A stretch of 64,000 nt of DNA, taken from assembly GCF_001038625.1 (NCBI RefSeq), contig NZ_CP011803.1:3224001-3288000 (forward strand), given 5' to 3'. The stretch is from Clostridium carboxidivorans P7. Its GTDB lineage: Bacteria; Bacillota; Clostridia; Clostridiales; Clostridiaceae. Shown one piece after another: positions 26,145 through 34,952 of this stretch. The translations under genes and the position numbers were made by a program. Positions within the stretch are counted from its first letter, which is position 1. Each line of letters starts with the position of its first letter. Below the pieces are notes generated by a model. The model saw nothing but the letters and a program-made list of their open reading frames with translations. It was not told where the DNA came from and ran no database searches.

Positions 26145-27713
26145 TTAAAGCTTGGATATATAATTGCTTTGATTTTCGCGAGCAAAATGTGCTATTAACA
26201 CCTCCTTCATTTTTCTAGGTACCTTGTAAACATTTTTCAATGACATAAAAAATTCTTTACGACAAATAAATAATATTCTTACCTTATTTATAAATGATAA
26301 CCTTATAAATTGTTTGATGGGAAATGTCTCATATTTTTTATGTGTTTCATACATAAACCTTTCATAATCTGTTATATTCATATTTGTATTTATCATTATA
26401 TTTAATCCTACAGAATGCGAAATCTTAATTTCAAACATTTTATTTAAAATTTTACACCAGTTTTCTTTATAATGATTTTTAGCTACTCTATCTTTTGTTT
26501 CCATGTTAATAAAACTATCTTTATTATTTAATATTTCATTTATCTTAAATATCATATCAGCTTCGCTATTAACTCTTATATCTTTTAATGCATCCAAATA
26601 AAAAATTGGCGTTTTTAATGACATAGATGGTATATTATAATTTATAGCTTCTAATGTACTTGTATAAGAATTTGCAGGAAAACTATCTACATAAACATCT
26701 GAAATTTTCATATATTGGCATACATCTTCTTTATCAATAATTCCTTCTGCTCTTATCCTTCCTCCACTTGTTTTATTTAATCTAATCCACTTTAATGCTT
26801 TGTTATTAGCTCCAATTATCAAGACATATGTATTAGGGTTTATATCTATAACTTTTTTAGCAAATTCTCCAAAATTATATTTATTTATATTAGTGTACTT
26901 ATAATCATCTGCCATTGATAAGATTATTTTTGAACAATTTGGTAATTCTAATCTCTTCTTTATAGCTTCTTTTTCCTTTTCATTAATTTTTTCATATGGC
27001 TTTTCTTGTTCATTCATTATCGGTATTGGTAAAACATAATTATTTTTAGTACCACGCTTTTCAATTGACATTTTCATTCCGCCAGAAGTTAAATCTAAGA
27101 CCATATCAGCAATACTTACTCCCAGCCAAAACTTATGATCCGAATGATTGTATAAATATATTGGTTTTTTCCAAGAACTATTAGAAAATGCAATCAAAGG
27201 TACCATATCTTGGTTATGAATGTGTAAAACAATTTTTTCATATTTCATAGCACATTTTGCTAAAAACTTAGCTTTTTCTATTAAGTCATTGGATTTATTT
27301 AATATTATGCTACCCCCAGATTTTTCAACACTTTCTTTTAGCCAATTTGGAATTTTTACATTTTGGATTTCATTGATTAATATGCTATACTTTCTGTCTG
27401 AATCAAAATTAATCCAATTATTTACTACTCTTGTATGCCCTCCAATATTGCATGGTCTAGTCATTACGTGTAATACAGTATCTTTTTCTTCTTCAATTTC
27501 ATCAATACTTTCAAAATCAATTATTTGTGAAATTTTTATTAATTGTTTTTCTATAAATTCACTATAATATACTCCTGTAACATGATCGGTATAATTAAGA
27601 GCTAAAATTTGCAATAGGTTTAGCCTTTCTTTTAAGTTGTTTTCTTTTAAAATTAAATTTTCAATACGTTTAGCTTTCTTTAAATTATTAATTATGAATC
27701 TATCTGATTTCAT
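26145..27713 (-). CDS. Glycosyltransferase, GT4-like, with long N-terminal region
   Basis: 522 aa. HVMTRPCNIGGHTRVVNNW resembles the donor-loop start of GT-B enzymes. The second Rossmann half (about residues 265-395, PNCSKIILSMADDYKY to DVYVDSFPANSYTSTLEA) carries the E-x-x-x-x-N-like nucleotide-binding motif. About 115 C-terminal residues are unrelated and basic. Predicted to add one sugar of the repeat unit on the cytosolic face. The ATG at 27713 follows GGGGGA. Donor unknown. Confidence 0.75.
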   Translation of the reverse strand: MKSDRFIINNLKKAKRIENLILKENNLKERLNLLQILALNYTDHVTGVYYSEFIEKQLIKISQIIDFESIDEIEEEKDTVLHVMTRPCNIGGHTRVVNNWINFDSDRKYSILINEIQNVKIPNWLKESVEKSGGSIILNKSNDLIEKAKFLAKCAMKYEKIVLHIHNQDMVPLIAFSNSSWKKPIYLYNHSDHKFWLGVSIADMVLDLTSGGMKMSIEKRGTKNNYVLPIPIMNEQEKPYEKINEKEKEAIKKRLELPNCSKIILSMADDYKYTNINKYNFGEFAKKVIDINPNTYVLIIGANNKALKWIRLNKTSGGRIRAEGIIDKEDVCQYMKISDVYVDSFPANSYTSTLEAINYNIPSMSLKTPIFYLDALKDIRVNSEADMIFKINEILNNKDSFINMETKDRVAKNHYKENWCKILNKMFEIKISHSVGLNIMINTNMNITDYERFMYETHKKYETFPIKQFIRLSFINKVRILFICRKEFFMSLKNVYKVPRKMKEVLIAHFARENQSNYISKL

Positions 27714-27770
27714 GTTATCCCCCACATATGAATGATATTATTACTGAAACTAGCAATAATTAAATGCACT

Positions 27771-29012
27771 TTAAATTGCATTTATGTTTTCTGAATTAGA
27801 ATTGTACAGTGTTCCACCTACAATTAAAACTATATAAGCTAATATTAAAATGTTTGGTCTTTGATAAATTGATAAGATAAAAGCCAATAAAATATAATAA
27901 TTTTTTATGCTATTAGTATTAGTGTAATATAGTACAACCACTAAAATTAAATACAGTATAAAGAAAATCAATCCTCGTTCATAAATGAAAATTTTATATG
28001 TAGATGATACTCCTCCATCTATATTATTAGTAATGTATCCATCACCCTTCCCCATTAAAATAGTTTTTACATCACCTTTTAAAAATTGCTTATATGCATA
28101 ATCAAGTTCTGGCGATGTTCTATTATCACCATTAAGCTTATTATCAGAAACAGTAAATCTGTTAAATAATATTTTATCAAATACTCCATAATCTTTATTA
28201 AGGCTGCTAAAATTTAAAATAGTTAATAATAAAATAAAGAATGCTAATATCTTATATTTTTTACATACTATTAAATTAATAATTAATAGTATATAAAAAG
28301 CAAATGAAAATGAAATCAATCCACCAATAAATATAATCTTATTTTCAACATTCTTTTTTAAATCTAATTTTTCTATAAAAAGTATAAGACCACATACAGT
28401 TCCGACAGCTCCTGGTTCATCATACATTGCATAAAGCTTGTTAAATATAACTCTACCCATATTAATAGTATCTTGTGTAGTATTTACAGCACCTAAATAT
28501 CTTCTGTAATTTATGTCATATAAAGCTTTTACTTTGTTCAATGGTTCAATAATTGTATAACTAAAATCAATTCCCATAAAATTAAATAGACATATTATTA
28601 TTCCAGGAATTAGTGATAATGCAAATAGCATTACAAGACACTTATAAGTTTTAATTTTAAAAGTTTTATTTCCTAATAAATATAAAAGTACTGGTATTTG
28701 AAAATAAAATATTGCTACTAAATTTTTGAAATTGTTTATTGATGCATTAAAATAAATAATAATAATATAAAATATAATTACTATTATATTTTTTCTATTT
28801 GAGTTGTTTAAATATATATTACTTTTTATAATTAAACAAAACATACACAAAATTGGAATAGCATATGCAATTAACTTATTATTCCATACAAAATATGGTT
28901 GTAAAGATATGATGCCTATTATTGCATAAAATATTGATAGCATTTCACCCCTAATAATCTTCATATTATCTTTTATTATTCTCCATTCTCTGCATATTTT
29001 TTTATAATACAT
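27771..29012 (-). CDS. Putative Wzy O-antigen/EPS polymerase
   Basis: About 413 aa, nearly all hydrophobic, with ten or more predicted transmembrane segments and a large loop near YDEPGAVGTVCGL and GKGDGYITNN, the layout expected of Wzy. Sequence is poorly conserved, so the call rests on topology and position between glycosyltransferases and Wzx. The start is uncertain: 29012 has no RBS, ATG 28964 has a distant GGAG, and ATG 28943 has AGGGG 4 nt upstream. Confidence 0.75.
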   Translation of the reverse strand: MYYKKICREWRIIKDNMKIIRGEMLSIFYAIIGIISLQPYFVWNNKLIAYAIPILCMFCLIIKSNIYLNNSNRKNIIVIIFYIIIIYFNASINNFKNLVAIFYFQIPVLLYLLGNKTFKIKTYKCLVMLFALSLIPGIIICLFNFMGIDFSYTIIEPLNKVKALYDINYRRYLGAVNTTQDTINMGRVIFNKLYAMYDEPGAVGTVCGLILFIEKLDLKKNVENKIIFIGGLISFSFAFYILLIINLIVCKKYKILAFFILLLTILNFSSLNKDYGVFDKILFNRFTVSDNKLNGDNRTSPELDYAYKQFLKGDVKTILMGKGDGYITNNIDGGVSSTYKIFIYERGLIFFILYLILVVVLYYTNTNSIKNYYILLAFILSIYQRPNILILAYIVLIVGGTLYNSNSENINAI

Positions 29013-29088
29013 TTATTATTTATGTATAGTAATACAACTAAGTCTACAAATTAAACACACATTATAATATAAAATTATTTATATTATT

Positions 29089-30213
29089 CTATTCTGAAAA
29101 CTCATCATTATCTAATAAAGCCTGCTTTATTGCTTCAAGATATCCATACCCAAATTTCTCATCTGGCTCCAAATATCCACATTCTGCCCATTCGTTCCAA
29201 GCGAATATAAACAGCATATCTTTCTTGTATACATCTCGTGCCCTTCTTATTTGAGCTGTTAAATACTTTTGAAACTTTTCTGGTGTAGCCCCTTCATATA
29301 TACTTCCTTTCTCTCCTTTACGTGAAGTGTTATCCCAATCAACAAAAGCTCCTGGGATACATTTCTCATCTTGAGGTTTGCGCTTCAAAATTTCTTTCCA
29401 TATTGCATCATAGCTTACTCTTATGACTCCCCCAGGTCGCATTCCTCTAATATCACATTTAAAATAACGTTCTAATAAATAAAGAAACACTCGTCTTATT
29501 GATTTTAAATGTTTAAATTTGTTCTTTGTTAAGTCCTTATATGCATATGGTGGCTGGTATTCTATGTTAAAAGAAAATCTACTACTATCCCTTTTGGGGC
29601 TTATGTCAAAATTTATATGTTGATATGCAAAATCTATACCAGGAAGTCCATTTTTTTGTGCTAAATCTTGCCAGCAATCTAGCATCTCATTCAAACATCC
29701 TATTATTTCAGGTCGATAAATAACAAATAAAGGCTTTCCATTATTTTTTATATACCGACTATCTTTAAAATATGGCAATAAATAATTAAAGTGCTCTTTC
29801 CATTCCTTTTCATTACCATACTTTTGTTCAATCAGTACTCGACTATTCTTCGAGACCCAAGCCTGTGTCCAATGTTCATTGGCCCAACAAATACAAAATG
29901 GGAGGTCTAAATCTTTATTCTTCAGAAATTGTTCAACTGGGCGTTGTAGAAGCATATGACCATTAAACCAATAATGATAAAAACAAAATCCATATACTCC
30001 ATAGTCTTTAGCTAATTTTATTTGCCATTCTTTTACGCTATCATCTAAAAGATTGTAATAATTTTTATTTAAAGGTACACGTGGTTGATAGTGACCATCA
30101 AATAAAGGTTTTGCTTTTTTTACATTTACCCACTCAGTAAATCCTGTTCCCCACCATTGGTCATTTTCAGGTATTGAATGAAATTGTGGTAAATAAAATG
30201 CTATTATTCTCAT
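29089..30213 (-). CDS. WbsX-family (GH99-like) glycan-modifying protein
   Basis: 374 aa. Begins IIAFYLPQFHSIPENDQWWG and GTGFTEWVNV, the WbsX signature, with YGFCFYHYWFNG and CWANEHWTQAW downstream, and ends with FIFAWNEWAECGYLEPD. WbsX proteins have a GH99-like barrel and occur in O-antigen and EPS loci, where they are annotated as glycosyltransferases. Whether this one transfers or trims is not known. It overlaps the next glycosyltransferase by 4 nt (translational coupling). Confidence 0.85.
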   Translation of the reverse strand: MRIIAFYLPQFHSIPENDQWWGTGFTEWVNVKKAKPLFDGHYQPRVPLNKNYYNLLDDSVKEWQIKLAKDYGVYGFCFYHYWFNGHMLLQRPVEQFLKNKDLDLPFCICWANEHWTQAWVSKNSRVLIEQKYGNEKEWKEHFNYLLPYFKDSRYIKNNGKPLFVIYRPEIIGCLNEMLDCWQDLAQKNGLPGIDFAYQHINFDISPKRDSSRFSFNIEYQPPYAYKDLTKNKFKHLKSIRRVFLYLLERYFKCDIRGMRPGGVIRVSYDAIWKEILKRKPQDEKCIPGAFVDWDNTSRKGEKGSIYEGATPEKFQKYLTAQIRRARDVYKKDMLFIFAWNEWAECGYLEPDEKFGYGYLEAIKQALLDNDEFSE

Positions 30214-31352
30214 AGACTAATTACCTCTCTATTCTTATTACATATTAATTGTTTTTCATAAAAGGCCTCAAACACATTAGCTTCTTCTACTACATCAAAC
30301 CCTGCAGATCTTATTTCTTTAAAAGTATTTCTCTTTTTATATTTTGTGCATTTTAAAACCTTATCAGCCCATACTTCTAGCCCTTCACTTAAAGAAATTT
30401 TCTCTATTAAATTCGTAATAAATGCCTCTTTTGGAACAGTATCTGCAACAATACAAAGAAGCCCCGCAGCTTGTGCTTCTATAGTAACTATACCTAGCCC
30501 CTCAAACATTGATGGAAACACAAATACATCCATAACTTGCATATAGTCATTAACATTTGGTACTATTCCAGTTAGTATGACTTTGTCCTTTATATCTAAA
30601 CTATTTATTTGCTTTTCTATCTGTGGTCTTAATTCTCCATCACCTACAAGCAGTAATATAACATTTTTATTTTTCTTTTGAACTTGGTAGAAAAAATCAA
30701 TCAAAAATTTATGGTTTTTAGGATATGAAAAGCTACCTGTATGTCCTACTACAAATTTATCTTCAATACCTAAAGCTTTCCTCATTTCATTTCTCTTAGC
30801 TTCATTAAATACATATTTCTCAGCATCTATAGCATTTTTTATAACTCTATAGTTATTTTTTTTAATTACATTATTTCCAAATAACCACTTTCCTGCATCA
30901 TCTGAACAGGCAAATAAATAATCAGCTATATATCTAATTGGAAACTGCATTATATTTTTTACAAATTGTTCAACCTTATTGCCTCTTGAGGCTGTACTAT
31001 GACTATGAGCTATAGTTATCAATCCGTGCTTTTTAGCAATCTTCAAATATATTGCTGCAGTACTTCTCATATGTCCATGAACTATTTTATATTCTTGATG
31101 GCTATTGAAAAAAATATCCCAAGCTTTTTTATATTTAAAATGATTCTTACCTAAATAACGAGGAAAGCTATAAATATTCCCACCTAATTTTATTATTTCA
31201 TCATCATAATCACATTTTTCCTTGGTATGTATCACAAAATCAAACTGTATTTTTGAACGATCAATATTACGATATACATTCATTATCATAGTTTCAGCTC
31301 CGCCTCTATTTAGGGTACCTAAAACATGTAATATTCTAATAGGTTTCTCCAT
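30210..31352 (-). CDS. GT4-family glycosyltransferase
   Basis: 380 aa GT-B enzyme. N-terminal GTLNRGGAETMIMNVYRNID, middle HSHSTASRGN, donor-site FPSMFEGLGIVTIEAQAAGL with the E-x7-E pattern. Resembles the EpsF group of exopolysaccharide glycosyltransferases. Acts at the cytosolic membrane face on the lipid-linked repeat unit. Sugar specificity unknown. RBS AAGGAG. Confidence 0.9.
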   Translation of the reverse strand: MEKPIRILHVLGTLNRGGAETMIMNVYRNIDRSKIQFDFVIHTKEKCDYDDEIIKLGGNIYSFPRYLGKNHFKYKKAWDIFFNSHQEYKIVHGHMRSTAAIYLKIAKKHGLITIAHSHSTASRGNKVEQFVKNIMQFPIRYIADYLFACSDDAGKWLFGNNVIKKNNYRVIKNAIDAEKYVFNEAKRNEMRKALGIEDKFVVGHTGSFSYPKNHKFLIDFFYQVQKKNKNVILLLVGDGELRPQIEKQINSLDIKDKVILTGIVPNVNDYMQVMDVFVFPSMFEGLGIVTIEAQAAGLLCIVADTVPKEAFITNLIEKISLSEGLEVWADKVLKCTKYKKRNTFKEIRSAGFDVVEEANVFEAFYEKQLICNKNREVISL

Positions 31353-31353
31353 A

Positions 31354-32091
31354 TCATACTCCTTCTTTTAATTTGACTCGTACTGCTCTAATTGAAAAAT
31401 ACATTTTTCTCAAAGCCTTATCGTATAGACCAAGTTTTCTATCTTTTAGTTGTAAATCTTGAAAACTACCAAACTTACACCTGCTTTTTTTAATAAAATC
31501 TTCAAGCATATCAAAATCTTTTTCACTCATATTATTGGGATGATAACAAAATGTAGTTACTTTAAATAATAAGTTTCGAACTCGACCTGATTGTTGAGGA
31601 ATGAAATAAAAATCTCCCATCTTATAAACATCATTTGCTACAGTATCGCTAATAATTCTTATGTCAGTCTCAGATTTTAAAGCTTCAAGCGTGTTCATAT
31701 CAAATGTATGGGAAGGTGCAAAAAATATTTTGGGATTAAGATGATGTTCTTGTAAAATTTCACATCCTCTTCCAATCATGGCTTGTTGCTTTTCAAGTGG
31801 CACATCAACAAATTCAGAACGAGAATTTACAGGATTAATACCTCCGCTATTTGTCGAGCATACATGGTTATATCCATGTAATGCAATAGCCCAACCTTCT
31901 GACTGCCATGCTTTAGCTTTATTCCAAAAATTAAAATTCTTCTGATATTTAATCAAAAAATCTTTATCTTGATTATCTGGTATAATCCCAATAATAGGTT
32001 TAATGGTATATTTACTCAAAATGTCTTCCATCATACTCCATTTACCTACATCCATATATTCAGAAGCATCATCTAAACGTATTAAATACAT
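31354..32091 (-). CDS. Polysaccharide deacetylase-like protein (DUF2334)
   Basis: 245 aa. The motifs YLIRLDDASEYM (two Asp), IALHGYNHVC (His pair), KIFFAPSHTFD and TFCYHPNNM match the metal-site order of the carbohydrate esterase 4/DUF2334 barrel. No signal peptide, so it would act in the cytosol or on a lipid-linked intermediate. It starts 14 nt after GGGGGA and is separated by 1 nt from the downstream glycosyltransferase. A 183-nt gap upstream (32092-32274) holds only a weak hairpin near 32174-32210. Confidence 0.75.
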   Translation of the reverse strand: MYLIRLDDASEYMDVGKWSMMEDILSKYTIKPIIGIIPDNQDKDFLIKYQKNFNFWNKAKAWQSEGWAIALHGYNHVCSTNSGGINPVNSRSEFVDVPLEKQQAMIGRGCEILQEHHLNPKIFFAPSHTFDMNTLEALKSETDIRIISDTVANDVYKMGDFYFIPQQSGRVRNLLFKVTTFCYHPNNMSEKDFDMLEDFIKKSRCKFGSFQDLQLKDRKLGLYDKALRKMYFSIRAVRVKLKEGV

Positions 32092-32274
32092 ATCTATTCC
32101 CCCAAAACAGTTCTTTATAAAAGCCCTTTTGATCTTCTTTTACATTTAACACTTGCAATCTGAATTAATTAATTGGAGATAAAGCTTAACTCCGCTTTAT
32201 ATCTGTGTTTTTAATAAAGTTATACCTAACTCACTCTATATTTTTAATTTTATCTTATAGAATACTTAAAAAAT

Positions 32275-33369
32275 CTATACTTTTCCAACTTCCCTTAGAT
32301 AAGTATCAATAACAATCTGTCTATCAAACTGTTTCTCAACTTTCTTTCTGCCAGCCAACCCCATTTGTTTTTTTTCTTCATTATCCAATGCTAAAAACTT
32401 ATCAACCTTATCTATCAAATCCTTAGCATTCCCAATCTCAAACAAATATCCAGTCACTCCATCATCAATAACATCCTTAGAACCGTTAATCTTTGAAGCA
32501 ACACAAATTCTACCCATAGCTGCAGATTCTAAAAGTACATTTGGTACTCCTTCGCCACCATATGATGGCAAAATTGTACAATGGCATTTTTGTATCCAAG
32601 GCTTGATATCTTTTTGAAACCCTATGTAATTAATAATACGTTTTTTATGGTATTCCTCAATTATTTGTTTATATTTATCCTCTTCAACAAAACCTGCTAT
32701 ATAAAAGTTCGTATTAGGATGTTTCTCCTTGATTGACTTAGCACAATTTATATATTGCTCAATACCCTTAAGCTTCATTACCCTGCCTATGAAAATAAAA
32801 TTTATCTCATCCTCTGATGGTAAGTCACATAATGAATATTGCTCTAGATTAACACCAGATCCCGGTAACATCTCCCAATTATCTTTTATCATTTTATTTT
32901 CTATAAAATAATCTTTATCGCCACTATTTTGAAAAAATACTTTATAAGATTTCTTAAGTGATAGTTTGTATAAAGCTTTTGCTACCATACTAACAAAATT
33001 CTTCTTTAAAAATGTAGCTCCAGTTCCAGTGATGTTACTAACTTGTCTATTCTTTGTAAAGTTAGAAGCTATACACCCATAAACATTTGGTTTAATAGTA
33101 TATGAAAAAATAATATCTGGTTTCAGTTTTTTCATTATTTTTATGTAGTTTAAAGCAAGTCCTATATCTCTAACAGGGTTAACTCCTTTACGATCTACAG
33201 GAATTTCAATTATCTTGCACCCCATATCAGAAAAAAAACTATTTTCCTTATCTTTGGGAATAGAAATAAAAACCTCATTCCCTTCTTCAATTAATTTTTC
33301 AACTAATTCTTTTCTGAAATTATATAATGTTATAAAGTGATTTGATAATATAAGTATTCTCTTCTTCAC
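32275..33369 (-). CDS. GT4-family glycosyltransferase
   Basis: 364 aa. N-terminal GT4 fold beginning LILSNHFITLYNFRKELVEK, acceptor region TGTGATFLKKNF, donor motif LPSYGGEGVPNVLLESAAMG (E-x7-E), then VIDDGVTGYLFE. Similar to the PglA/EpsD group that adds the second sugar to an undecaprenyl-linked amino sugar. That fits its place two genes after the initiating transferase. GTG start behind GGGAG. Confidence 0.9.
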   Translation of the reverse strand: MKKRILILSNHFITLYNFRKELVEKLIEEGNEVFISIPKDKENSFFSDMGCKIIEIPVDRKGVNPVRDIGLALNYIKIMKKLKPDIIFSYTIKPNVYGCIASNFTKNRQVSNITGTGATFLKKNFVSMVAKALYKLSLKKSYKVFFQNSGDKDYFIENKMIKDNWEMLPGSGVNLEQYSLCDLPSEDEINFIFIGRVMKLKGIEQYINCAKSIKEKHPNTNFYIAGFVEEDKYKQIIEEYHKKRIINYIGFQKDIKPWIQKCHCTILPSYGGEGVPNVLLESAAMGRICVASKINGSKDVIDDGVTGYLFEIGNAKDLIDKVDKFLALDNEEKKQMGLAGRKKVEKQFDRQIVIDTYLREVGKV

Positions 33370-33385
33370 TTTTTATACTCCCTTG

Positions 33386-34270
33386 CTATCTATTTAAATA
33401 TTCTTTAACTTCCCTTTCTATTCCAATTTCAAAAGATTCAGGACTGTATCCAAAATCCTTTTCTGCATCCTTATGTGAGAAACACCTATCTTCGCTCATC
33501 CTTTGAACTTTTTCTACATAATCAATTTTGCCAAGAGTTAATATTTTTAAAATTTTTGCTAGAAATACTCCAAACCACAAAGGGAAACTAATAAATACCG
33601 TTTTCTTACCAAGATTATTACTTATCAATTTAAAAGCATCAATCATTGCTATTTGATTTTGACCTGATAGGTTATATGTAGGTTTTGCATTCTCACTTGG
33701 CATCATAAGGACTTGATAATATGCCTTACCTAAATCTCTGGCGTTAACTGGCTGAATTAAACATTTGCCATGATTAATTACAGGGAAAAGGCTTAATCTG
33801 TCCACCATCTTAATAAATTTACTCATATTATGATCACATACATCTCCATATATCATAGTAGGCTGTAGTACTATAAGCTTTATATCAGCTTTCTTTATCA
33901 TTTCAGTAAGTTTTTTATCTATAGTTTTATATTCTTCTGATGCAACATTAAATTTTGAATATATTCCAGTAGTATGAACACAAATTGCTCTTGATACTTT
34001 GTTGTTAATGGCTGTTTTAATAATTTGTAATGTGTATCTTATATTAACAATATGTACTACTATGTCTACACCTTTCATACATCTATCAATAAACTTTTTC
34101 TCCCTAATATCACCAACAACCTTTTCTATCTTAAGTCCACTACTATCAAGCATTGATGTGTCAGACGTTTCTCTAACAATACATCGAATATTTTCTTCAT
34201 ATTTATTTTTAATAAGTTCTTGCAGAAAATATCTACCACTATGTCCTGTAATTCCTATAATTAATAACAT
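33386..34270 (-). CDS. Atypical SDR/NmrA-like NAD-dependent sugar reductase or epimerase
   Basis: 294 aa. Nucleotide motif IGITGHSGRYFLQEL near the start and VHTTGIYSKF in the catalytic region. A canonical Tyr-x3-Lys is only loosely visible (EEYKTIDKK). Located between the initiating sugar transferase and a glycosyltransferase, next to a PglF/CapD-like dehydratase. It is a candidate 4-ketoreductase making UDP-QuiNAc or UDP-FucNAc from the dehydratase product; this is inferred from context. The ATG at 34270 follows GGAGGGGGG; 34297 is not supported. Confidence 0.75.
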   Translation of the reverse strand: MLLIIGITGHSGRYFLQELIKNKYEENIRCIVRETSDTSMLDSSGLKIEKVVGDIREKKFIDRCMKGVDIVVHIVNIRYTLQIIKTAINNKVSRAICVHTTGIYSKFNVASEEYKTIDKKLTEMIKKADIKLIVLQPTMIYGDVCDHNMSKFIKMVDRLSLFPVINHGKCLIQPVNARDLGKAYYQVLMMPSENAKPTYNLSGQNQIAMIDAFKLISNNLGKKTVFISFPLWFGVFLAKILKILTLGKIDYVEKVQRMSEDRCFSHKDAEKDFGYSPESFEIGIEREVKEYLNR

Positions 34271-34324
34271 CTTTGCCCCCCTCCAAATCCATCCCACATA
34301 CTCACTTCAATATTTAAAATCTTC

Positions 34325-34939
34325 TTACCCCTTGATAGATGAGGTTTCTTGAGTGTGTTTTTCAATCTCTCCCATACCACTATCAATGATTCCTTCACAT
34401 CTTAAAACCTTAAACACAGTTCTAAATAATATCTTAAAATCAAATCTTACAGATCTATTTTTCAAATAATACTCATCATAAGAAGTTTTCATACAATCAT
34501 TTAACATATCTCTACCATTAACTTGAGCCCATCCAGTCAACCCTGGTAATAATTTATGAACTCCAACTTTAGTTCTCATTTCTTTTAATTCATATTGATT
34601 ATACAAAGCTGGCCTTGGACCAATAAATGTCATATCTCCTTTAAAAATATTAATTAGTTGAGGTAGTTCATCTAAGCTTGTTTTTCTTAAAACTTTACCA
34701 AATCTTGTTATATATTTTTTTGAGTCTTTAAGTTCTTCAGTTGCTACATTTGGGGTTCCAACAGTCATAGTTCTAAATTTGTAAAACTTAAATAACTTAT
34801 TTTCCTTACCAATTCTCATCTGAGTAAAGAATACAGTTCCTTTGGAATCTAATTTTATAATAATTCCTATTATTGAAAATAATGGAACAAATGATATTAA
34901 AAAAAATAAACTAATTATTATATCAATAAATCTTCTCAT
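34325..34939 (-). CDS. Initiating undecaprenyl-phosphate sugar phosphotransferase
   Basis: 204-aa bacterial sugar transferase. One N-terminal membrane helix (about residues 8-28), then the conserved core FTQMRIGKENKLFKFYKFRT, KTSLDELPQLINIFKGDM and SFIGPRP-type FIGPRPALYNQ. Transfers a sugar-1-phosphate (likely a di- or mono-N-acetyl 6-deoxyhexosamine, by context) to undecaprenyl phosphate, starting the repeat unit. RBS AAAGGGGA. Confidence 0.9.
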   Translation of the reverse strand: MRRFIDIIISLFFLISFVPLFSIIGIIIKLDSKGTVFFTQMRIGKENKLFKFYKFRTMTVGTPNVATEELKDSKKYITRFGKVLRKTSLDELPQLINIFKGDMTFIGPRPALYNQYELKEMRTKVGVHKLLPGLTGWAQVNGRDMLNDCMKTSYDEYYLKNRSVRFDFKILFRTVFKVLRCEGIIDSGMGEIEKHTQETSSIKG

Positions 34940-34952
34940 AAATATCCCCTTT

